Shown in pieces: positions 35,830 to 43,603 of a stretch of DNA of 64,000 nucleotides (positions are counted from its first letter, which is position 1; each line of letters begins with the position of its first letter). Under the pieces are notes generated by a model. It was not told the origin of the DNA. It saw only the letters and a list, made by a program, of their open reading frames with translations, and made no database searches. The DNA comes from Pseudomonas poae (GTDB lineage Bacteria; Pseudomonadota; Gammaproteobacteria; Pseudomonadales; Pseudomonadaceae), in NCBI GenBank assembly GCA_028869255.1, contig CP110972.1, positions 6,300,001 through 6,364,000 of the forward strand, in the 5' to 3' direction. A program made the translations under genes and the position numbers.

Positions 35830-36774
35830 ATGTCCCAGGATTTCTACTTTCTGCTGATGCCGGGTTTCTCGGCCATCGGCTTTATCTCTGCCCTTGAGCC
35901 GCTGCGGGTGGCCAACCGCTTTCGTGGCGAGCTATACCGCTGGCACGTGCTGAGCGCCGATGGCGGCGCGGTGCTGGCGAGCAATGGCATGTCGGTCAAT
36001 GCCGATGCGGCGCTGGAACCGTTGAAAAAGGGCGCGACGTTATTGGTGGTCGCAGGCTTCGAACCGCTGCAGTTCGCCACACCCGCCCTGGAACACTGGC
36101 TGCGCCGTCTCGACCACGACGGCGTGACCCTCGGCGCAATCGACACCGGCGCCTGCGTGCTGGCCGAGGCGGGCCTGCTCGACGGCCACCGCCTGACCCT
36201 GCACTGGGAAGCCATCGACGCCTTCAAGGAGTCGTATCCGCACCTGAGCGTGACCCAGGAACTGTTTGAAATCGACCGCCGCCGCATCACCTGCGCCGGC
36301 GGCACCGCCTCCATCGACCTGATGCTCGACCTGATCGCCCAGGCCCACGGCCCGGACCTGGCGATCCAGGTGTCCGAACAATTCGTGCTGGGCCGCATCC
36401 GCCCGCGCAAAGACCACCAGCGCATGCAGATCGCCACGCGCTACGGCATCAACAACAAAAAACTGGTGCAAGTGATCGGCGAAATGGAGCAGCACACTGA
36501 GCCGCCCTTGAGCACCCTGGCTCTGGCCGAAGCGATCAAGGTCACGCGGCGCCAACTGGAGCGGCTGTTTCGCCTGCACCTGAACGACACCCCGAGCAAC
36601 TTCTACCTCGGCCTGCGCCTGGAGAAAGCCAGGCAGTTGCTGCGCCAGAGCGATATGAGTGTGCTGGAAGTGAGTATCGCGTGCGGGTTTGAATCGCCGT
36701 CGTATTTCACCAGGAGTTATCGGGCGCGGTTTGCGAAATGTCCGCGCGAAGATCGGCGACGGGAGGTTGTGTGA
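35830..36774 (+). CDS. cdhR: carnitine-responsive AraC-family activator CdhR
   Basis: A 314-residue regulator with the same layout as GbdR: DJ-1/PfpI-like N-terminal domain (FYFLLMPGFSAIGFISALEPL; IDTGACVLAEAGLLDG) and a C-terminal AraC DNA-binding domain (ALAEAIKVTRRQLERLFRLH and VLEVSIACGFESPSYFTRSY). CdhR activates carnitine catabolism genes in P. aeruginosa. The frame is open upstream to 35491, inside caiX on the other strand, so the ATG at 35830 reading MSQDFYFLLMPG is chosen. It is divergent from caiX. Confidence 0.93.
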   Translation: MSQDFYFLLMPGFSAIGFISALEPLRVANRFRGELYRWHVLSADGGAVLASNGMSVNADAALEPLKKGATLLVVAGFEPLQFATPALEHWLRRLDHDGVTLGAIDTGACVLAEAGLLDGHRLTLHWEAIDAFKESYPHLSVTQELFEIDRRRITCAGGTASIDLMLDLIAQAHGPDLAIQVSEQFVLGRIRPRKDHQRMQIATRYGINNKKLVQVIGEMEQHTEPPLSTLALAEAIKVTRRQLERLFRLHLNDTPSNFYLGLRLEKARQLLRQSDMSVLEVSIACGFESPSYFTRSYRARFAKCPREDRRREVV

Positions 36775-36787
36775 CGAGCAATTATAG

Positions 36788-36813
36788 TAAATTATACTCA
36801 GTACTATAATTTA
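36788..36813. promoter_or_regulatory. AT-rich inverted repeat upstream of AAA ATPase
   Basis: TAAATTATA (36788-36796) and TATAATTTA (36805-36813) are perfect inverted arms around an 8-base spacer. They sit in an ~60-bp AT-rich block that stands out from the GC-rich flanks, 30 bases before the ATPase ATG. It looks like an operator for a dimeric repressor, or a promoter with a TATAAA box at 36834. Confidence 0.5.
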
Positions 36814-36842
36814 TAGTCGTATCCATAATCGAGTATAAAACC

Positions 36843-38021
36843 ATGTCCAAGCCCAGCGGTTTTGTATTCCGCCGCCCTACTCTGGCAAGCAGCATTGCCG
36901 ACGGCCTGGTGGGGGCCGGTATTCAGGATTTCACTTCCGGCCTGTTTCTCGCGGCGCCGCGTCGCACAGGCAAAAGTACTTTTTTGCGTGAAGATCTGAT
37001 CCCGGAGTGTCAGCTCCGTGGCTGGCTTACCGTATATGTCGACCTGTGGGCGGACAAAGAGAAAGATCCGGCAGAGTTGATCGCCAGCGCTATTGCCGCA
37101 GCGTTGGTTCCCTATGAAAAGGGCATTCGCAAGCTGGCCAAAAACATTGGAATCGAAAAATTAAGCTTTCTGCGTACCCTGTCCTGGGACTTCAGCAAGC
37201 CTCAATTGCCTGTTGGCGCAACGTTGACCCAGGCCCTGGAGTTGCTCCACCGCGCGGCCGACAAACCTGTTGTCCTGGTGATTGACGAAGCACAGCACGC
37301 CCTGACCAGCGATTCAGGTATCAACGCAATGTTCGCGCTGAAGGCCGCCCGGGATCAGCTCAACCAAGGGCGTGACGAGGACGGCAGTGGTTTGCATCTG
37401 GTGTTCACCGGTTCCAATCGCGACAAGCTGGCGCATTTGGTGCTCGGCAAGAGCCAACCATTCTTCGGCTCCAGCATCACGCCGTTCCCCTTGCTCGGCA
37501 AAGAGTTCACCCAGGCTTACACCCTGCACCTCAACGCGCACTTGGCCAACACCAATCAATTCAACGCTGCCGATATTGATGAAGCGTTTGAGTTGGTCGG
37601 GCGTCGGCCCGAGATGCTGCGCACCATCATCGGTGAAGTGGCCCTGGAACTGGGCGAGGCAAGTAACCTGGGCCAGTTGCTGCACAGCCGTGCCGAGTTG
37701 CTGCGTGCCGGCGTGTGGACCGAATTCGAAAGTGCCTGGAACAACCTCACCATTCCCCAGCGTGCCGTGCTGGAAGTGATGGTGGAGCGCTCGCAGCACA
37801 ACGAACCTTTCGCGCCGTTTACCGACAGCACCCTCACGGCGGTCAGCAAGGCACTGGAGGACATGGGCAGCGAAGTGGTGCCCGGCACCCAAACCATCCA
37901 GGCCTGCATCGATGCGCTGCGCGACAAGGAACTGGTGTGGAAGTCGAGCCGGGGCGGTTATGCCCTGGAGGACAAAACCTTCGGCGATTGGCTGTTGCAC
38001 AAACGCCGTACACCGGGCTAA
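36843..38021 (+). CDS. orphan AAA-family ATPase
   Basis: A 392-residue P-loop ATPase. Walker A is APRRTGKST (about residue 38), Walker B VVLVIDEAQH (about 145), and a sensor-like VFTGSNRDKL follows. The C-terminal third (about 270-392) resembles a winged-helix tail (FTDSTLTAVSKALEDMG..ALRDKELVWKS). This is the layout of small archaeal-type or AAA_16-like NTPases, which often switch DNA or defence partners. No partner gene is adjacent. An AT-rich palindrome precedes it. It interrupts the carnitine/betaine cluster and may be an acquired gene. I cannot assign a function. Confidence 0.75.
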   Translation: MSKPSGFVFRRPTLASSIADGLVGAGIQDFTSGLFLAAPRRTGKSTFLREDLIPECQLRGWLTVYVDLWADKEKDPAELIASAIAAALVPYEKGIRKLAKNIGIEKLSFLRTLSWDFSKPQLPVGATLTQALELLHRAADKPVVLVIDEAQHALTSDSGINAMFALKAARDQLNQGRDEDGSGLHLVFTGSNRDKLAHLVLGKSQPFFGSSITPFPLLGKEFTQAYTLHLNAHLANTNQFNAADIDEAFELVGRRPEMLRTIIGEVALELGEASNLGQLLHSRAELLRAGVWTEFESAWNNLTIPQRAVLEVMVERSQHNEPFAPFTDSTLTAVSKALEDMGSEVVPGTQTIQACIDALRDKELVWKSSRGGYALEDKTFGDWLLHKRRTPG

Positions 38022-38038
38022 ACGCACCACAAATCAAA

Positions 38039-38128
38039 TGTGGGAGCGGGCTTGCTCGCGAATGCGGTGTGTCAGTCAACACATGTGCTGACTGATGCCG
38101 CGCATTCGCGAGCAAGCCCGCTCCCACA
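38039..38128. repeat. REPIN, GTGGGAGCGGGC type
   Basis: TGTGGGAGCGGGCTTGCTCG... and its complement flank a centre with TCAGTCAACACATGTGCTGACTGA-like palindrome. It lies between convergent ATPase and DUF3010 genes. Confidence 0.85.
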
Positions 38129-38145
38129 TTGAATGAGAGTGTTGT

Positions 38146-38562
38146 TTACTTCTTTACCAGCGCCGAACACGCCGCTTTGTAGGCTTCATGCTGATACTTG
38201 TTCAGCGTCGCCGGCAGATCAAAGGTGTGCTTCTTGTTCTGCGCATTGATGGTCTGCGGCGACAACAGCATCACCTCAACCCCATCCAGCAACTGAAACA
38301 CCCCTTCAATCTTGAAGGTGGTCGGGCCACCGGCGAACTCGCCTTTCTTGCTGCGTTTCTTGATCGCGATACGGGTGATGGCGTTTTCCTGCACGAACGC
38401 CTTCACCTGCGCCGCGAAGGCTTTGACATTGGCTGCCTCGTCGTCGTCTTCAAGGGCGATTTTCTTGGTGGCCAGGGCGACGTGGGTCAGCGCCGGGTTG
38501 TCGAGCGAGGCAACGGCGATAATGGCTTCGCTGCCTTTGATTTCGATGCCGCAGATGGTCAT
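38146..38562 (-). CDS. DUF3010 family protein
   Basis: A 138-residue cytoplasmic protein matching the DUF3010 pattern: MTICGIEIKGSEAIIAV at the start, a basic IAIKKRSKKGEFAGG in the middle and the ending LNKYQHEAYKAACSALVK. The N-terminal strand and GIEIKG resemble an RNase H-like fold, but that is only an impression. No function is established for the family. It is first of three minus-strand genes read in the order LprI-like, DUF3592, DUF3010. Confidence 0.82.
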   Translation of the reverse strand: MTICGIEIKGSEAIIAVASLDNPALTHVALATKKIALEDDDEAANVKAFAAQVKAFVQENAITRIAIKKRSKKGEFAGGPTTFKIEGVFQLLDGVEVMLLSPQTINAQNKKHTFDLPATLNKYQHEAYKAACSALVKK

Positions 38563-38602
38563 TCAATAACCTATTGAGAGGGAGAGGGCGCAGTCGCGGG
38601 GA

Positions 38603-39085
38603 TCAGTAATGCCGGTCTTCGTCTTTATGCCGATAGATCTGGTTCGCCGTCCAGAGCATCAGTATCAAGAACACAAGCATCAAGCCGACGCTTACGCTCA
38701 TGACGTAGAAGTTAGGCGAACTCGACTTAAAGTTCGCTGTGATGTTATGCACCGTCGGAAACCATTTCGAGTACACCACGGGGACCGGGTTGCCCACTTC
38801 GTAGCCAGGGTCTTCGACGTAGCTGCTGTTGTTCACCATACCTTCGATGCGTTGGCCCTCATGCTCGAACGCGTAATACACGTTGGTACTTGAGGCCCAG
38901 GCGCTGAGCTTTTCCAGTTGGGTGATTTGTCCGATGGTTTCTACGGGCGCCGCCTTTATCAGTGCAATAGGTGCACCCCGGCTCACGGACAAGCTCAGCA
39001 TCAGCGAGAGTATCAACGTGGCCAAAAACAACAGCGCTGCGCGCGTGTAGAGGAAATCCCTTTCCGCTTCGCGTGGGTAATACAT
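38603..39085 (-). CDS. DUF3592 membrane protein
   Basis: A 160-residue membrane protein with one helix near the N-terminus (about 17-36, AALLFLATLILSLMLSLSV) and one near the C-terminus (about 127-148, VMSVSVGLMLVFLILMLWTA). A beta-rich extracytoplasmic domain lies between (NVYYAFEHEGQRIEG.., NPVPVVYSKWFP), the DUF3592 arrangement. The role is unknown. AAAAGGAC precedes the ATG. Confidence 0.8.
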   Translation of the reverse strand: MYYPREAERDFLYTRAALLFLATLILSLMLSLSVSRGAPIALIKAAPVETIGQITQLEKLSAWASSTNVYYAFEHEGQRIEGMVNNSSYVEDPGYEVGNPVPVVYSKWFPTVHNITANFKSSSPNFYVMSVSVGLMLVFLILMLWTANQIYRHKDEDRHY

Positions 39086-39124
39086 GTGACGTCCTTTTCG
39101 ATGATTTTTAACGATTAAGCCGGC

Positions 39125-39526
39125 TTATTCCTGCCCGATCGACTCCAAAAACTCTGACCGCTCATCACTCATCCGCGCCAGGCAGTCATTCTGCGCAATC
39201 GCGTAGGCCTTGCTGCCATTCACCGCCGGGAAGGTGTCCACTGCGCAATCGGCGTCACGCAATTTTTCCCACTTCTGCTGGGCATCCTTCAGACGAGCGG
39301 TAATGTCAGCTAGTTGCGACTTGTTGCTGCCATAGGTCGACCCCATGCGTTCCAGCAAGCCCTGATAGTTGTCCTTGAGCAATTGCTCGGCGGTGGTTTT
39401 GTTATAGGTGGCGCATTCCAGGGTTTGCTTGTCGTTTTCGATGCCATCGCACGGCGTGCTGTCGGTGTCTTCGGCCGCGTGGACGCCGGTTGCGATGAGT
39501 GCCAAAGCCAGGAAAATCGATTTCAT
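39125..39526 (-). CDS. LprI-like lysozyme-inhibitor family periplasmic protein
   Basis: A 133-residue secreted protein with a signal peptide (about 1-17, MKSIFLALALIATGVHA). Four cysteines (PCDGI, ECATY, DCAVD, DCLAR) are spaced as in the LprI/DUF1311 domain, where they form disulfides. LprI-type proteins inhibit host lysozyme in mycobacteria, but most proteobacterial members are uncharacterised. It lies 40 bases upstream of the DUF3592 gene and is divergent from the dimethylglycine operon. Confidence 0.8.
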   Translation of the reverse strand: MKSIFLALALIATGVHAAEDTDSTPCDGIENDKQTLECATYNKTTAEQLLKDNYQGLLERMGSTYGSNKSQLADITARLKDAQQKWEKLRDADCAVDTFPAVNGSKAYAIAQNDCLARMSDERSEFLESIGQE

Positions 39527-39744
39527 TGCGCCGTCTCATATCAGGTGATGCGGAATTCTGGCTCAAGCGTACGACAAAGAACAGTCGCCCGTCGGACCTG
39601 TGATCACCGCCTTTGTCGTGGATTGACGCTTTCGGCAATTCCCCTGTCGTTTTTGCACCCGGCTCGGGTTGCCCCTGGGCATATGCTGGCCCCAAAGCGC
39701 CGGCAGACGATTCGGCGCATGAATCGCCAATAAGGGGACGCCTG

Positions 39745-40722
39745 ATGAGCCCAGCCGAATTGCACGCCGACAGCATCGTTATCGACGGGCTGATTATTGC
39801 CAAGTGGAACCGCGACCTGTTCGAGGACATGCGTAAAGGTGGCCTGACCGCCGCCAACTGCACCGTGTCGGTATGGGAAGGGTTCCAGGCCACGATCAAT
39901 AACATTGTCGCCAGCCAGACCCTGATCCGCGAGAACAGCGACCTGGTGATCCCGGTGAAAACCACCGCCGACATCCGCAAGGCCAAGGAGCAGGGCAAGA
40001 CCGGCATCATCTTCGGCTTCCAGAACGCCCACGCGTTTGAAGACCAACTGGGCTACGTCGAGATCTTCAAGCAGCTCGGCGTGGGCGTGGTGCAGATGTG
40101 CTACAACACCCAGAACCTGGTCGGCACCGGTTGCTACGAGCGCGACGGCGGCCTGTCGGGCTTCGGCCGCGAAGTCGTGGCCGAGATGAACCGCGTCGGG
40201 ATCATGTGCGACCTGTCCCACGTAGGCTCCAAAACCAGCGAAGAAGTCATCCTCGAATCGAAGAAGCCGGTGTGCTACTCCCACTGCCTGCCGTCCGGGC
40301 TCAAAGAGCACCCGCGCAACAAGTCCGATGAAGAACTGAAGTTCATCGCTGACCACGGCGGTTTTGTCGGTGTGACCATGTTCGCGCCGTTCCTGGCCAA
40401 GGGCATCGATTCGACCATCGACGACTACGCCGAAGCCATCGAATACACCATGAACATCGTTGGCGAAGACGCCATCGGCATTGGCACCGACTTCACCCAG
40501 GGCCATGGCCAGGATTTCTTCGAAATGCTGACCCATGACAAGGGCTACGCCCGCCGCCTGACCAGCTTCGGCAAGATCATCAACCCGCTGGGCATCCGCA
40601 CCGTGGGCGAGTTTCCCAACCTCACCGAGACCCTGCTCAAGCGCGGCCATCCCGAGCGCGTGGTGCGCAAGATCATGGGCGAAAACTGGGTCAACGTCTT
40701 GAAGGACGTCTGGGGCGAGTAA
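39745..40722 (+). CDS. M19 membrane-dipeptidase-like protein (PA5396-type) of the DMG operon
   Basis: A 325-residue TIM-barrel protein related to renal-type dipeptidases and the first gene of the dimethylglycine operon. The later metal ligands are recognisable (CDLSHVG, CYSHCLP, IGTDFTQG), but the usual N-terminal H-x-D is replaced (VIDGLIIAKWNRD) and the bridging Glu position reads GFQNAHA. A normal di-zinc dipeptidase site is therefore unlikely. The ATG at 39745 is preceded by AAGGGGA. The gene's constant place before dgcA in pseudomonads implies a betaine-related role that is not known to me. Confidence 0.85.
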   Translation: MSPAELHADSIVIDGLIIAKWNRDLFEDMRKGGLTAANCTVSVWEGFQATINNIVASQTLIRENSDLVIPVKTTADIRKAKEQGKTGIIFGFQNAHAFEDQLGYVEIFKQLGVGVVQMCYNTQNLVGTGCYERDGGLSGFGREVVAEMNRVGIMCDLSHVGSKTSEEVILESKKPVCYSHCLPSGLKEHPRNKSDEELKFIADHGGFVGVTMFAPFLAKGIDSTIDDYAEAIEYTMNIVGEDAIGIGTDFTQGHGQDFFEMLTHDKGYARRLTSFGKIINPLGIRTVGEFPNLTETLLKRGHPERVVRKIMGENWVNVLKDVWGE

Positions 40723-40778
40723 GCCACCGCACGACTGCGGAACATCATCACAACGAATTTTTCTGGAGTTAAGTTTCC

Positions 40779-41309
40779 ATGGCCAAGATCGCCCCGCAAT
40801 TGCCAATCGAAGTCGACAGCGAAACCGGTGTCTGGACCTCCGACGCCCTGCCGATGCTGTATGTGCCGCGCCACTTTTTCGTCAACAACCACATCGGTAT
40901 CGAAGAAGTGCTGGGCGCCGAAGCCTATGCCGAGATCCTCTACAAAGCCGGCTACAAATCCGCCTGGCACTGGTGTGAAAAAGAAGCCGAATGCCACGGC
41001 CTGGAAGGCGTGGCGGTGTTCGAGCACTACATGAAGCGCCTGTCGCAACGTGGCTGGGGCCTGTTCAAGATCCAGGACATCGACCTCGACAAAGGCACCG
41101 CCAGCGTCAAGCTCGAGCATTCGGCCTTCGTCTATGTGTACGGCAAGGTCGGGCGCAAAGTGGACTACATGTTCACCGGCTGGTTTGCCGGTGCCATGGA
41201 CCAGATTCTCGAGGCGCGCGGCAGCAAGCTCCGCACCGTAGCCGAGCAAGTCTACGGCGGCTCCGAAGAGGGCCATGACGACGGCCTGTTCACCGTCAAG
41301 CCGTTGTAA
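40779..41309 (+). CDS. DUF5943 protein of the DMG operon (PA5397-type)
   Basis: A 176-residue soluble protein of unknown function, second in the dimethylglycine operon, 56 bases after the dipeptidase-like gene and 16 before dgcA. The N-terminal PMLYVPRHFFVNNHIGIEEV and central WHWCEKEAECHG are conserved-looking. The helix-rich start and beta-rich end (GTASVKLEHSAFVYVYG) recall V4R-type small-molecule-binding domains, an impression only. GGAG precedes the ATG at 40779. It may be an accessory or assembly factor for DgcAB. Confidence 0.8.
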   Translation: MAKIAPQLPIEVDSETGVWTSDALPMLYVPRHFFVNNHIGIEEVLGAEAYAEILYKAGYKSAWHWCEKEAECHGLEGVAVFEHYMKRLSQRGWGLFKIQDIDLDKGTASVKLEHSAFVYVYGKVGRKVDYMFTGWFAGAMDQILEARGSKLRTVAEQVYGGSEEGHDDGLFTVKPL

Positions 41310-41325
41310 GTCGAGGAACCCTGCC

Positions 41326-43385
41326 ATGGCTTTCGAAGCAATGTTCGCGCCGATCCAGATCGGCAAACTGACCATTCGCAACCGCGTGCTCAGTACCGCC
41401 CACGCCGAGGTGTATGCCACCGACGGCGGCATGACCACCGACCGCTATGTGAAGTACTACGAAGAGAAAGCCAAGGGCGGGATCGGCCTGGCGATCTGCG
41501 GCGGGTCTTCCAGCGTGGCCATCGACAGCCCGCAAGGCTGGTGGAAATCGGTGAACCTGGCGGATGACCGGATCATCCCGCACTTCCAGAACCTGGCCGA
41601 TGCGATGCACAAGCATGGCGCCAAGATCATGATCCAGATTACCCACATGGGCCGCCGCTCGCGTTGGGACGGCGAGCATTGGCCGACCCTGCTGTCGCCC
41701 TCGGGCATCCGCGAGCCGGTGCACCGTGCGACCTGCAAAACCATCGAGCCGGAAGAAATCTGGCGGGTGATCGGCAACTACGCAACCGCTGCGGCCCGCG
41801 CCAAGGCCGGTGGCCTGGACGGCGTGGAACTGTCGGCGGTGCACCAGCACATGATCGACCAGTTCTGGAGCCCTCGCGTCAACAAACGCACGGATGAATG
41901 GGGCGGCAGCTTCGAGAACCGCATGCGCTTCGGCCTGGAAGTGCTGAAGGCCGTGCGGGCTGAAGTGGGGCCTGACTTTTGCGTCGGCATCCGTTTGTGC
42001 GGTGACGAGTTCCACCCGGACGGCCTGTCCCACGAGGACATGAAACAGATCGCCAAGTACTACGACGACACCGGCATGCTCGATTTTATCGGCGTGGTCG
42101 GCTCGGGTTGCGACACCCACAACACCCTGGCCAACGTAATCCCGAACATGAGTTACCCACCGGAGCCGTTTTTGCACCTGGCCGCCGGCATCAAGGAAGT
42201 GGTCAAGGCCCCGGTGCTGCACGCGCAGAACATCAAGGACCCGAACCAGGCCACGCGCATTCTGGAAGGCGGCTATGTGGACATGGTCGGCATGACCCGT
42301 GCGCACATCGCCGACCCGCACCTGATCGCCAAGATCAAGATGGGCCAGATCGACCAGATCAAGCAGTGCGTCGGCGCCAACTACTGCATCGACCGCCAGT
42401 ACCAGGGGCTGGACGTGCTGTGCATCCAGAACGCCGCGACCTCGCGTGAATACATGGGCGTGCCGCACATCATCGAGAAATCCACCGGGCCCAAGCGCAA
42501 AGTCGTGGTGGTGGGTGCCGGGCCTGCCGGGATGGAAGCCGCACGCGTGGCCGCCGAGCGGGGCCATGACGTGACCCTGTTCGAGAAAAAGAGTTTATCG
42601 GTGGGCAAATCACCACCGCCTCCAAAGCCCCGCAACGCGACCAGATTGCCGGGATCACTCGCTGGTTCCAGCTGGAGCTGGCGCGGCTGAACGTCGACCT
42701 GCGCCTGGGTGTGGCGGCGAATGCCGATGCAATCCTCGACCTGCGCCCCGATGTGGTGGTGCTGGCGGTGGGTGGGCACCCGTTCCTGGAGCAGAACGAA
42801 CACTGGGGCGCGGCAGAGGGCTTGGTGGTCAGCAGTTGGGACGTGCTCGACGGCAAAGTCGCGCCGGGCAAAAACGTACTGGTGTACGACACCATCTGCG
42901 AGTTCACCGGCATGTCGGTGGCGGACTTTTTGGCGGACAAGGGCAGCCAGGTCGAGATCGTCACCGACGATATCAAGCCGGGTGTGGCCGTGGGCGGTAC
43001 GTCGTTCCCGACTTACTACCGCAGCATGTACCCCAAGGAAGTGATCATGACCGGCGACATGATGCTGGAAAAGGTCTACCGCGAAGGCGACAAGCTGGTA
43101 GCGGTGCTGGAGAACGAATACACCGGCGCCAAAGAGGAGCGGGTGGTGGACCAGGTGGTGGTCGAGAACGGCGTGCGTCCGGATGAAGAAATCTATTACG
43201 CACTGAAGGGCGCATCGCGCAACAAGGGCCAGATGGACATCGAAGCCTTGTTCGCGATCAAGCCGCAGCCGTGCTTGAGCGAGCCGGGTGACGGGTACTT
43301 GCTGTTCCGCATCGGTGACTGTGTGGCGCAGCGTAATACCCACGCTGCGATCTATGACGCCCTGCGCCTGTGCAAGGATTTCTGA
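41326..43385 (+). pseudogene. dgcA: dimethylglycine demethylase flavin subunit DgcA, one-base frameshift
   Basis: Old-yellow-enzyme/trimethylamine-dehydrogenase-type flavoprotein that demethylates N,N-dimethylglycine to sarcosine. The N-terminal FMN barrel begins MAFEAMFAPIQIGKLTIRNR; a Cys cluster for [4Fe-4S] follows around CVGANYCIDRQY and LCIQNAATS. The C-terminal half has a dinucleotide fold (VVVGAGPAGMEAARVAAERG). The first frame stops at 42690. Adding one A to the run AAAAA (42586-42590) changes EKKSLSVGK to EKKEFIGGQITTASKAPQR and restores a 686-residue protein ending at 43385, the length I recall for PA5398. A sequencing error is likely, since the whole pathway is otherwise intact. 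Confidence 0.9.
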
Positions 43386-43452
43386 CCCGACACCGAACCA
43401 ATGTGGACTCGGTCTGAATGTGGGAACTGATCAGTGTGGTAGCTAGCTTTTC

Positions 43453-43538
43453 TGTGGGAGTCGGGCTTGCCCGCGATGCAGGCAACTCGGTCTAGAGAAA
43501 GACCGCGCTGATGCCATCGCAGGCAAGCCAGCTCCCAC
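43453..43538. repeat. hybrid REP element between dgcA and dgcB
   Basis: The left arm is GTGGGAGTCGGGCTTGCCCGCGAT, and the right arm ATCGCAGGCAAGCCAGCTCCC is of a different subtype, so the two pair imperfectly. It occupies the 218-bp dgcA-dgcB gap. Confidence 0.75.
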
Positions 43539-43603
43539 ACAAGCCAGGTCCCACATTGAACCGGTTCCCATACAAGACCTGTGTGGTCTGTGGGAGCTTC
43601 ACC

